A DNA stretch of 64,000 bases from Stagonosporopsis chrysanthemi (taxonomy: Eukaryota > Ascomycota > Dothideomycetes > Pleosporales > Didymellaceae). The notes below the pieces were generated by a model. The model had not been told where the DNA came from, made no database searches, and saw nothing but the letters and a program-made list of their open reading frames with translations. Position numbers and translations under genes: made by a program. The DNA is taken from assembly GCA_022560025.1 (NCBI GenBank), contig JAFISE010000010.1, positions 62,001 to 126,000 on the forward strand, read 5' to 3'. The first letter of the stretch is position 1; the number at the start of each line of letters is the position of its first letter. Shown piece by piece: positions 1 to 10,465 of the stretch.

Positions 1-3000
1 GAGTTCAGTGACCACTGTAGTCTCAACACCTGGTTGGCTGACCAGGAACTGTGGCTTTGCTTCGTCGGCGTCCAGACCACTAACTATCAAAGAAGCCTCC
101 GGCTTGTACGTATCCCAGTACCGGATCTTCCAATCAGGGCCTGCCGTCAGGATGAATGTGTGCCTTGCATCTCCCTTGTCGTCTACAGCCTGCGTATGCA
201 CGGCAAGCGCACGAATGCCACGATCTGCACTCTGATTCGCGGTAGGCTCTAGCGCGGTTGCGAAGCGACCAAGCATACCGCCTGGCTTTTCCTCGTCAAG
301 ATCAGTGAGGAGAGTGCTCTCCAAGCCTGTTTCTTTGCCGCCACCGATGCGATAGACGCGCTCACAAATATGCTTCTCCAAATCCCACATGGTTACCTCG
401 CCTTGCCCACTGCCACCGGCGATGTACAGTCGTTGCTTTAACTTCCGACCTGGCAATGGCACCAGAAGAAGTCGATGTACAGGTGAGGCACCGCTGTAGA
501 CCCAAGCCTTAAGGCGTAATTTGAAGCGAAGATCCCAGAGATCCAACACACCATGTGACGTTCCCAACAACAGCCAATGCGCTTTCTTGTCCACGCAGAA
601 ACAAGTCGGCGTTCCATGGTTGAGTGGATTCTTCAGGACGTAGAGCTCTTTCATTGTTCCCAGATCAATCGCCAGGACTTTTGAGGTACTGGTAGCAAGT
701 AGCAAAACAGATTTGCTATCCTCGGTGTAGTGCTCTGACCAAACTGCTTGGTCGCCTTGAGGCAGCTGATACTCACGAAGAAGTCGAGGCCTGCCAAACT
801 TGGCTGTCCCTTCAGGACCCTGGAGGTAGTCCACTCGCACAACGTGAACGCTACCGTCATTACCAGTAGCTACAAAGGAGTAGGTTTGCTCGACAAAAAC
901 TAGACTGGTAACTTTCACGTCATCACCAAGCTTGTATGTCTGTCGAGATCGTCGCGTCACATTTCGCTCCAGGCGCGAGGTATCCCAAATCTTGACTGTG
1001 CCGTCATCGGAACCGCTTATGAAGAACCCCTGATCCGGAGACACCAAGATCCGGGTAACAGCGGCATTGTGCTCGCTGAAGGTCGCGACCAGGGAGCCCT
1101 CAGGTCTCCAAGGAACACCCGAGGCTGACTGACGGGCGTCTTTGTACCGGATGGGTGATTTCCTAAGCGAAGGCTGGATTTGGGGTCCAAACTCAATCTC
1201 ATTCGAAGGGAAGCGCTCAAGTAGCATAGAATCGAGGAGCTTTAATATCGCCGGATCATTGCCAGTGTAGTTGTGCGCGTTTCTAAAACGGACTTGCGAA
1301 GAACTCCGATGCGGCTTTTCAACTGCAAGTGGTGACATTGGCGGCCGTTGACGAGACGTGTCTCGCACATGTGCTGCGTCGACTTTGCCAAATGCGTTTG
1401 CAGAAGTTGTCCCGATTTCCGGAAGCGCTTTGTTCTCTTTCTTGCTCAGTAGACTCAAGGCACTGTTGCGATGCTGTAAACTGTGCACGTGGTCGCCCGC
1501 ACCGAGTGATCCAATGTGAGATTGCGTAGGTGAACTACTGTTAGGTATCTGCAGCGAGTTCCTTCGAATATCGACATCGGACGACGGCGAACCCCGTCCA
1601 TGGATTGCAGGAGATGGTCGAGGCGACATTGATATACGTCGCCCGCCACGCTCCTCCCGTGCTAAGCGCTCGGCTTGGCCGTGTGCATGAGGCATCCTAG
1701 ATGCTAGAGCATCGACATCCGTACTGGATGCATCCAGAAGCGCGTCCTGTAGAGTACGGGGTCGGTCCCCTACATCCGCTTGTTTAGTAGTCTTTCGGTC
1801 TTGATTGACAGCGTGCTGCACGTTCTCGTCGAATATGACAGTGAGAGCGTTGATGCCAAGGTCCTTTAGCGTTACGATATTATTGAACTTCGTGGGACTT
1901 GATGCGAGGCTGTCAGATCGTCTCCGATGGACAACGCGCCATATGAACTCTCGCAAAGCAACAAGTTTAAAATCGTCTTCGGCTGTCATGCCCGCGTTAC
2001 GCAACTTCTGTAACCAAACCTCGTCTTCCGCATTCTTCTGTATCCTCAAGAGCACCTTTGCATCTAGCTCTCGGCCTGAGAATGCAGGAAGAGTTTCTTC
2101 TGTAGACCCGAACGTGAAAGTCTGTTGCTGTCTCGCAGAGCTCCAAAATAATCCTTTTTGTGCTTGTATGGCCCAATTGGAGGCCATCTCCATGAGCAGT
2201 CTTGAAAATGGCTTTTTGAGAGATTCGAGGATGCGCATTTGTGTGAAATCGGAAGGTATAACCTTCAGGTACGGCTTGATCAAATTGATCAGGATGCTGT
2301 GCGTATCAGCGACCGAGAGATACTTCGATGCATTCGATACAAATTGCGCAGCCGCCTCACGAATCCAGGAGTTAGGATGCATTGTGAGCCGTGCAACAAT
2401 GTCAACCAGCTCCCACGTCTTGGACCTCTGAAATAATCCAAGCTCAGCCATTGAAGAAAGAGCACGCAGGACTCTTTCAATAACGAATTCTTCCGAATCG
2501 GTCAATGCCTGTACCATGAGCGGGAGAATGTAGCCCTCCAAGCTTGCTCCGCCAACAAAGACAGCCACTCCGACAATAGCCTCGAAGAAGCCACACTTCA
2601 GCATCCAATCGGGGTCGTTGAGATATGTGTTAAGATGGCTCAGTACAACATCGTTTGCACGTGGACTCCCAAAGAAAACACAGAGATCAGAAACAGATCG
2701 AAGCATGGCGCGGCGGACAGATGTTGTAGGGTCTGTCAATAGGGCTTTAGTATGCTTCTCAAATGCTTCAAGTAGGTTCTGGCGATCAGCATCGAAGCGA
2801 TTGCGGTGCGCAGAAGTTGACAGGCTGTCTTCGGCTTCTGGATCCGCAGCGGGGAGCGCACCGTCTGCTCGTAATGCCTGGATCATATCGAGATATCTAG
2901 CAGCGGTAGTTGCCAGCGTTCCAACGCATAATGCGTACTGCATTCGGACCAGAGGGTTTGCTGCAGACGAGGAATCGGGGAGATATGATTCCAATCGTGG

Positions 3001-4504
3001 TAAGACATACTCCGGGAAGATGTAGGCATTGATCGGAGATACCACCTGAACCATCGCAAGGATTTGAGTCAGAGACCTCAGAGCGGTAATCCTTACTTGC
3101 TCAGACTTATCATTGAGTAATTGAGCGACATAAGGTATGACACGATCAAGTTTTGCCTCGTCGGTCAAGCGCTCTGAAAAAGCCAGCAAGAGCTCCAGGC
3201 CCCGGACACGAGCAGATGCACGGGCTGTCCCTCGCATGCATGACACTACAATTGTCAAGAATACCAGATTGCCGTCATCCTGTGTTAAACTTTGTGCCGG
3301 CGAAGCTTGATGTTGGTAGTTGGGAATATCAATATGTAGCGGAAACAGTTTTGAATTCGGTTTAGGTGGTAGGTGTCGTGGTTTGACAAGCTCCTTACCC
3401 TCACTACTTGACAGCAGGTGGGATATCTTGTCATAGTCGTTGTAGACCTGATCAATCCGCTCATCAGGTTCCCCAAGGTGCTCAGATGTTGTCGTAACGG
3501 GTTTCCGTCCAGAAGATGGATCGGTGATAGAGAACATGTACTGTTGGAGAAACCCGTAGAAATAGTCCGGAAAAACCTTGCCCCGCCAATGCGTCAAGTA
3601 GTCATCGGCCGACATCCTGGAATTGGGGTCTACTTGAATCATGTGAAGAACGAGCTCGCGAATGTGTGAGTCCTGTATCTTGCCGAGGTGGGTCTGTTCC
3701 GGGTTGTACTCGCCCTGCCGATACTTGAAAAGCTGGCTCAGGGAGAAGATAGGTGCCTCAAGAAACAACTCAGCGATGACGCAGCCAACACTGAAGACGT
3801 CCATAGCCCAGTTCACACTTCCCTCCCCTTCGGGTTGCTGGCCAGAAGCCAGAAATCGCTCAGGAGCCAGATAGCATGTGCGCCGGCCAGAGAGATCAAA
3901 ATAGAACGAGAAGTCTGCAGGGTTGTCCTCGGGAAGATGGGCTGGCTTGTATGTAGACGAAAAGTCAGTCAGATAGAGCCAGTTCCACGATGTGACAAGG
4001 ATATTTTCGGTCTTGATGTCGCCGTGATAGATGTTCTTGGCGTGACAATCTCGTATAGTGGACAAGAGCTGGAAAGACAGCCATTTCTTCTCGATCTCCT
4101 CTAGAAACGGCCGTGTACTCAGTCTGTCGTACAGCGAGCTGTGGACGTACTGTCGAACAAGGTAGCCACAAGCAGCTGTTTCAATGATTCGGTGGTACGG
4201 CAAAGCGTTCGGAACTCCTGCTAACTCCTTGCGTTCGTCTGTAATGAGGTCAGTGACAAGATGAACTGGACAGACTTGAGCAATGCTTACGAAGTAGTCG
4301 CTTCGCATATGTCTCAAAGTTGAATTGCGCATAAGGCTTCATCACCACGCGTGCAACAACAAGTCCATCTTTGTGCCGGGCCCGCACAGCTTTCATAAAT
4401 CGAGCAGCACCCAAAGATTTCTCATATTGCAGATCAGCCAGCTCCGGTACGTCAATATTGGCGGTGCCAGCTGAAAGGGTAGTGAGGGAGAACCCTTGAC
4501 CCAT
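1..4504 (-). CDS. VPS15: Vps15 / PIK3R4, regulatory pseudokinase-like subunit of the Vps34 PI3-kinase (3' end off window)
   Basis: Regulatory subunit that anchors and activates the class III PI 3-kinase Vps34 on endosomes, vacuole and autophagosomes. Exon 1 is 4504-4291, a 52-nt intron is 4290-4239, and exon 2 is open from 4238 to the window edge. The protein begins MGQGFS, the N-myristoylation signal expected for Vps15. A kinase domain follows, with YHGDIKTEN near residues 142-150 in place of the usual HRD loop and DFS (about 163-165) in place of DFG, as is usual in this atypical family. It is followed by a long helical HEAT-repeat region (about 4.0-1.9 kb), a Ser-rich linker (about 1.8-1.4 kb), then WD40 repeats (for example FISGSDDGTVKIWD) up to the edge. 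The extreme C-terminus is missing only because the window ends. Divergent from FIG4. Confidence 0.95.
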
Positions 4505-5029
4505 GTTTGCAATCTGTGCGGTTGTACACTACGGCGCAGCGTGTTGCCTAGCGGCCCGCATGTTTAGATGTTAAGCGTCGTCTCCTCGTCTAGTGCACAA
4601 CTACGTGTATGACTTCGTCATGGGAGAAGAAAGCTCGGTCGCACTTCGAGGTCGCGGCTTTTGTGTGATGAAGGATGTTGTTGATTGTATTGTACCACGT
4701 GCATCGAGAGGTGGTGCTGGTCACTGTCCACAGGTCTGAGCGCGCCAAGCTCATCCGTGCTACATGATGACGCACTAGCCATACACGTGCAATACTGCGA
4801 ATGCGCAGCCGCACTGCAAGCATTTACCAGTCCTGCCCGAGTTGCTCGTGGCCCTTACCTCTGGTGCGCAGGTTGATGAACAATCGTTTGCGCGATTTGA
4901 TTTCACCCATCCTCGCTCTTGCGGACGCAGGTCTTCACCCCAAAGCGTAGCCATGAGCTGGACCACATAACACAGGCTTGTTCGAACTACACTCGCTACC
5001 TTCGTTCCCCCTCTTCCTGACTCGAAATC
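4505..5029. promoter_or_regulatory. Divergent intergenic region VPS15/FIG4
   Basis: 525 bp separate the two start codons, so both promoters must lie here or extend into the genes. Pyrimidine-rich tracts occur just upstream of the FIG4 start (about 4990-5020). No gene or convincing TATA box seen. Confidence 0.6.
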
Positions 5030-8000
5030 ATGGATTCTTCAAAAACGAGGCCGGAGCTGCGCGAGCGTGCAAGCTCAGCGAATCCCAAAGCGACAACGTC
5101 ACATGAGAGTCTTCACGAGAAATCAGAAGAGTACGATCGGGCACCCTCGGTCGCTGCCAGCCCTGAACTATTACCACAAGACGAGGCTCCTCCGAACAGT
5201 TTCAAGCCGGAGGCCGATTTGGACAAACTCCCCGGGGTGGGGCAGCCGCGTGCAGAGGTTGAATCGATCAAGTTTGGCGGCGAAGAGGAGGATCCCGCTG
5301 TGGGCATGAGTTTCCAGAGACCTGCAAGCCCAGCAACCGTACACAAAGCAAAAGATGTCTCGTACCAGAAAGTTGGTGAGAATGGTATTAGCAGGATGCA
5401 CAAGTTCTCACTTTATGAAACAAGCACGAGGTTCTACCTTATCGGAGCAGACATCATGGAGCAGCAATATCGGGTGCTTAAAATTGATCGAACATCGCCG
5501 CCTGGTCTTTTGAACATCTTCGAAGATGATATAGTGTACAACAGAAAAGAGATGTTCAGACTTCTGGGCACTATCCAGGATGGTAACAAAGGTACCGGTG
5601 GCTTGAAGCTCAAGTGTAGCACTTGGGGTCTGCTTGGATTTATACGGTTCACCGATGCTTATTACATGCTTTTGATATCCAAACGAGTTCAGGTTGCAAT
5701 GCTGGGCGGACACTACATCTACCAGGTTGATGGTACTGAGATGATCCCGCTCACAACAGGATCATCCACGCGCTTTCAAAAGGACAAGAATCCTGAAGAA
5801 GCCAGGTTTCTTGCCAGTCTCGCTAATCTAGATTTGACGAGATCCTTCTACTTCAGCTACTCATACAACGTCACCAGAAGTCTCCAGCAGAATATTATAC
5901 ACGAACGGACAGCCATGAACGAAAGCAACGGGAATCTTCAACGCGACTATCAAGACATGTTCGTATGGAACCACTACCTGTTGGATCCTGCACGTGCCAA
6001 CTTGAAGAACGTCTACGATTGGTGTCATCCCGTCATACACGGATACGTCGATCAGTCGTCTCTTGACGTGTTTGGACGCAGGATCTACATCACCATCATT
6101 GCCCGACGATCTCGACACTTTGCAGGAGCCAGGTTCTTGAAGCGAGGTACAAACGACCTGGGCTATGTCGCCAATGATGTGGAGTCTGAACAAATTGTGT
6201 CTGAAGCGCTCACAACTTCTTTTCATGCGCCCGGGCCACGGCTCTACACCAACCCAACGTACACTTCTTACGTGCAACACCGGGGCAGTATACCACTTTA
6301 CTGGACACAAGACAACACAGGCGTTTCACCAAAACCCGATATCGATTTGAGTCTTGTGGACCCGTTCTACAGCGCTGCAGCACTTCATTTTGACAATCTG
6401 TTCGAACGGTATGGCGCCCCCGTCATTGCTTTAAATCTAATCAAAGCGCGAGAACGTACACCAAGAGAGTCCAAACTTCTGTACGAGTACAAGTACTGCA
6501 TCGACTACCTCAACCAGTCATTGCCAAAAGACAAGAAAATCCGATACGAGGCCTTTGATATGTCCCGAGCGGCCAAAACACGAGGCCAAGATGTCATCGG
6601 TACTTTGGAGAGCCTGGCTGAGAAGGTTCTCCTCGAGACGGGCTTCTTCCACAACGGAGACGAGGTTGGTGGCTCGCCGCAGGTACAGAACGGCGTAGCC
6701 AGAACGAATTGTATCGATTGTCTCGATCGCACAAATGCCGCTCAATTTGTGATTGGGAAGAGAGCTCTCGGCCGTCAACTACATGCGCTTGGCGTCATTG
6801 CTGGCAACACTGTTGAGTACGATTCAGACTGCGTGGAGATGTTCACTCATATGTTTCACGGACACGGTGACACCATCGCGATACAATACGGTGGTTCACA
6901 CCTTGTGAACACAATGGCCACCTACAGGAAAATCAATCAGTGGCAGAGCAGCTCTCGTGATATGGTCGAAAGCTTCAAGCGATACTACCACAATTCGTTC
7001 CTCGATTCACAACGACAAGAGGCGTATAATCTGTTCTTGGGCAACTACACCTTCCACCAAGGCCAACCTATGTTATGGGACCTGACAACTGATTATTACC
7101 TCCACCATGCCGACCCACGCGCATATCTGCAAAGACAACGACGGGACTACAATAAGTGGTTCACGCCCTCGAACCTGGAACCACGAGCGTTGCCTCCGGT
7201 TAATCTGGTAACGGTGCACAGCAAGTGGCTGCAATCCAACATCAGCTTCCGCGATGACTACTGGCTGGAGTATTACCGACCTTTGGCTTTGTCATCGTTT
7301 CTCAAGATCTTCGCCTTTCGATTAGCGTCACCTAACCGGGCTGCACGGGACAGCAGAGACGGTCTTGCGCCATCGCGTGTTGAGAATATATCACCTTTTG
7401 TGCCCCGCAAGAAACAGCAAGAACACACTGCTCAACGAAACCTTGCCAAGAAGGGGCCACGGAAAGGCGTTACTATACTGGATCCAGTGAGCGAGACGGA
7501 CTCGCAACAGGGCAGCATCATGGCTCGAAGGCGGCATCACCCTCATCTCAGTTTACCGGAGGCAAACTCCACCACACATTCGATCCTGCGAGACCCGCAC
7601 TTCGAGACTGATATGCCTTCATCGGCACCTGCAGGCATGAGCTCTTTCCCACCAATGACGAATTCTTTGTCTGTGCCGACAGGCTTAGCCTCCACTGTAC
7701 GGTCCGGTTTTAAGCCTGCCGACAAGTCTCTCATAAATCAATGGACATTGGCACAGTTTTACGACAACAGCATAAACCCGACGGTCTCCAGTTCTGAAGC
7801 AGATGAGTACGCACGATATGTCGAGCATCCGTTGAATCTACCATTGGTCGTAAGCAGCGAGATGCCAAGCGCAGATGATCCCGCTGCAATGGAATACTAC
7901 GAATACCTTTGCATGACTGAGGGAGAGCCACAAACCTCTCCAGATTTGTCTAGTATGACCCCTTCTGGCCTTCCCCGGATCGACACCGATGTTATGTCGA

Positions 8001-8377
8001 TTCGCTCTTTTCAGTCGTACTCACGGCCTATGACGTCAGCCTCTGTCGGCACACCATTCTCGCACGCTCCAACGTACTCTTGGGCGCATGGCATGAACTC
8101 CCACCCTCACAATTATTCGCCATACACTCACATCTATCCCTCGTACACAGACGAGACATCGCTAACGTATCCAACGCCTGGCAAGTTTCAGATATCGGAG
8201 GAAGACATTGAAGAGTTCGAGGAGTATCTCAACATCAAAGAGAACCCGCTGGACGTCGAAGAGGAAGATGGCACGAAGAAGCGATACAAGGCCTACAGGC
8301 AATGGCTGAAGGGCAAGAGCTTCTTCAAGCAAAGCAAAGTGGATCCTGAGTGGCAGAACCAGCTTCCCGTTAGATGA
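5030..8377 (+). CDS. FIG4: Fig4/Sac3-type polyphosphoinositide phosphatase (SAC domain)
   Basis: Single-exon gene, 1115 aa. Fig4 is the vacuolar/endosomal phosphatase that removes the 5-phosphate of PI(3,5)P2 and also supports the Fab1/PIKfyve-Vac14 complex that makes this lipid. The SAC domain starts near residue 120. The catalytic CX5R(T) motif is CIDCLDRT, with Cys561 and Arg567 visible in the context ARTNCIDCLDRTNAAQF. The C-terminal third (after about residue 780) is low-complexity and Ser/Pro-rich, and ends in an acidic then basic segment. The length is longer than yeast Fig4 (about 880 aa), which is common in filamentous fungi. The start is the first ATG in a clean frame. Its divergent partner VPS15 acts upstream in the same lipid pathway. 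Confidence 0.95.
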   Translation: MDSSKTRPELRERASSANPKATTSHESLHEKSEEYDRAPSVAASPELLPQDEAPPNSFKPEADLDKLPGVGQPRAEVESIKFGGEEEDPAVGMSFQRPASPATVHKAKDVSYQKVGENGISRMHKFSLYETSTRFYLIGADIMEQQYRVLKIDRTSPPGLLNIFEDDIVYNRKEMFRLLGTIQDGNKGTGGLKLKCSTWGLLGFIRFTDAYYMLLISKRVQVAMLGGHYIYQVDGTEMIPLTTGSSTRFQKDKNPEEARFLASLANLDLTRSFYFSYSYNVTRSLQQNIIHERTAMNESNGNLQRDYQDMFVWNHYLLDPARANLKNVYDWCHPVIHGYVDQSSLDVFGRRIYITIIARRSRHFAGARFLKRGTNDLGYVANDVESEQIVSEALTTSFHAPGPRLYTNPTYTSYVQHRGSIPLYWTQDNTGVSPKPDIDLSLVDPFYSAAALHFDNLFERYGAPVIALNLIKARERTPRESKLLYEYKYCIDYLNQSLPKDKKIRYEAFDMSRAAKTRGQDVIGTLESLAEKVLLETGFFHNGDEVGGSPQVQNGVARTNCIDCLDRTNAAQFVIGKRALGRQLHALGVIAGNTVEYDSDCVEMFTHMFHGHGDTIAIQYGGSHLVNTMATYRKINQWQSSSRDMVESFKRYYHNSFLDSQRQEAYNLFLGNYTFHQGQPMLWDLTTDYYLHHADPRAYLQRQRRDYNKWFTPSNLEPRALPPVNLVTVHSKWLQSNISFRDDYWLEYYRPLALSSFLKIFAFRLASPNRAARDSRDGLAPSRVENISPFVPRKKQQEHTAQRNLAKKGPRKGVTILDPVSETDSQQGSIMARRRHHPHLSLPEANSTTHSILRDPHFETDMPSSAPAGMSSFPPMTNSLSVPTGLASTVRSGFKPADKSLINQWTLAQFYDNSINPTVSSSEADEYARYVEHPLNLPLVVSSEMPSADDPAAMEYYEYLCMTEGEPQTSPDLSSMTPSGLPRIDTDVMSIRSFQSYSRPMTSASVGTPFSHAPTYSWAHGMNSHPHNYSPYTHIYPSYTDETSLTYPTPGKFQISEEDIEEFEEYLNIKENPLDVEEEDGTKKRYKAYRQWLKGKSFFKQSKVDPEWQNQLPVR

Positions 8378-8672
8378 CAGACACAGCTTCATCTGAGCGC
8401 GCATGGTGTTCGGGTCTGGGTTTGGGGTATACATAGCATTGCAACAGGAGTCACATATTCTTAAGCACAAGGTCCAATCAGTCACAAGAGAAAATGAGTC
8501 TCCCCAATATGTGACAATCAAAAGCCTGAGCCCGAAGGTTCGCAGGTCGTGATACGGTGAATCGTCTATGTAATGTCTGCTTGAGACGTTTAAGATGTTC
8601 CCGACACGAACAAGCAACACCAAACGCCATGCCAATGTCAATGCCAGAACACGTAACTCGACACTGTGGGTA

Positions 8673-9732
8673 TCATAAGAAGTACTCAGTTGTCACCTCT
8701 TTGCCTTGCTGTTGCTGCTGCTCAGCTCTGTGTAAGTCGTTGTCCGGGCTAGCATCAAATACGTTGAAGAAGCGCTCGCCTGTGTCGCTAACCTCCAGCA
8801 CGCTAGCCATGTTCCCGCAACGATAGCAGTAGTTGGGGGCGCTCCATACAGTGCTCAGTCTGTCGTCAAAAAGAACCTGGAAGCCCTCCTGACAAAGTTG
8901 GTGTGCTCGCAGGATATGTGACATGGCGTTCACTTCCAGGAACTTCTTCACAACTTGCGCGCCGAAGGTGTAGCCAGCTCCTCGAGGGCTTAGTGAAAAC
9001 TCGTCTCGTTCTGGGTCTGGATCGCTCCATACCAAATCTGCCATGGGTCCTTCGTGTGGTATTTCTCGGAAGCGATCGATGATCTTGATCTGGTCGATGG
9101 AGTGTATTGAGGGCGATAGACCGCCGTGGACACAGAAAATCTGGTCGTTGATGACGACGGACAGCGTCAAGAAGTCGAACATGTCGGTAAAGTAATGCCA
9201 AACATTCGCGTTGCCGTATTTTCGAGAGCACTCGGTGTAGAAGCCGTACGATTGGGTGACGCCACGCGACTCATGGTTGCCACGAATAAGGTGGACTCGG
9301 TGTGGATAGCGCAGCTTCAAACAGACCAGAAGCGAAATGGTCTCGACTGAGAAAAGACCGCGGTCAACGTAGTCACCTGGAGGCCGTTAGCTGGGCTAGT
9401 CGCGTGTCATTGATAGTCGCTGGCCACATACCAAGGAACAGGTAGTTCGTGTCTGGACACGGCCCTCCAATCTTGAAAATCTCCATCATATCGAAGAACT
9501 GGCCGTGAATGTCGCCAACAACAGTAACCGGCGCTCTGATGTGCACCACATTGCTCTCCTTCATGAGGAGCTCCTTCGTTTTGGCGCATATCGCCTCGAT
9601 GACCGACTCGGCCAGCAGCTCTTTCTTCGACAGCCGCGATATGCACTCGTCGAGGTCTACGGTAGCTGTGCAGAGTCAGCATACGCGGGCTGCGCCTCTG
9701 TACTGGTGGGACATACACGGAAGACCAGGCAT
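8673..9732 (-). CDS. PPG1: PP2A-like Ser/Thr protein phosphatase catalytic subunit PPG1
   Basis: Three exons: 9732-9717, 9665-9432, 9376-8673 (introns 51 and 55 nt), giving 317 aa. All metallophosphatase signatures are present: GDIHG (56-60), GDYVDRG (84-90), GNHE (116-119), and the C-terminus EYFL of the PP2A/PP4/PP6 group. Sequence details match Ppg1 better than Sit4, Pph3 or PP2A: MKESNVVHI before the first motif, IDQIKIIDRFREIPH, SPRGAGYTFG and AHQLCQEG. In yeast Ppg1 acts in glycogen metabolism and with the Far complex in mitophagy control; that role is inferred here. The first exon encodes only five full codons plus one base; its start was chosen because the splice gives MPGLPSTVDLDECI, typical of the family. 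A glutamine run (QQQQQ) lies near the C-terminus. Confidence 0.9.
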
Positions 9733-10465
9733 GGTGGTGGGTGTAAGATGGATGTAATGGGAGGCCGCATAGACGACAGCTCAGGGTATTGAGGCCAAGG
9801 TAGTCGCTAGCAGATGTCGATACCGTACAATCATTATCGGAGGCGCATCGGGACGTGAGATGCAATGGATGGCGCAAAGGCGAACGTTGCCCACTGGCTT
9901 CCTGTTGCCGTCGCCATCCCGCATTTGGCCCAAGCGCTCGGTGACTAAGAAGTCCGCTCGAGTTGCGACGACCATTCCCTCGACATCAATCGCTCGTTGA
10001 GCGTCACTGACCTTTGCAGCACCTGTCTCCCTACCATTGTCTTTGCCGGTATTGCGTTGCTTATCAAGTCAAATTACTCAAGTTCTGCATCTGCGTCTCA
10101 ACTCTCTGGCAGCCAATGTTTTCCTTGCGCGTTGACAGTCATCCGCGCCAGCATTTCCATCTCATCTTGATTATTCTCCCTGCTACAATTTTCACTTGCA
10201 CACATTGGCTCATCGCTCCGCTTTGTTAAACGTGAAAGATATCCATGTGTGCGAGTTCGTGCTTTCTTGTTCTGTCTGGCACGTGCGCTCGCACTGGGCC
10301 AAATTTGAGGAACGCGCACCCCGTCCAGCAGCAATTCCTTCCAGGCACAAACCCCATATCATCCCAACTGGAAACGATAGATCTTGCTCTCAACTGCTCC
10401 GAGTTGGCAACAATCTACCACGCCCTGTTTTGATTGTCTGTTCACCCTTGTTGCCGACGGAGAAA
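9733..10465. promoter_or_regulatory. Divergent intergenic region PPG1 / Pro-Gln-rich protein
   Basis: 733 bp between divergent starts. Pyrimidine-rich, with CT-rich stretches near 10010-10230. No supported gene; short open frames here lack family resemblance. Confidence 0.5.

Noticed and set aside
1805..2431. 208-codon plus-strand frame within VPS15
   Set aside because: Antisense to the VPS15 HEAT-repeat region, no similarity.
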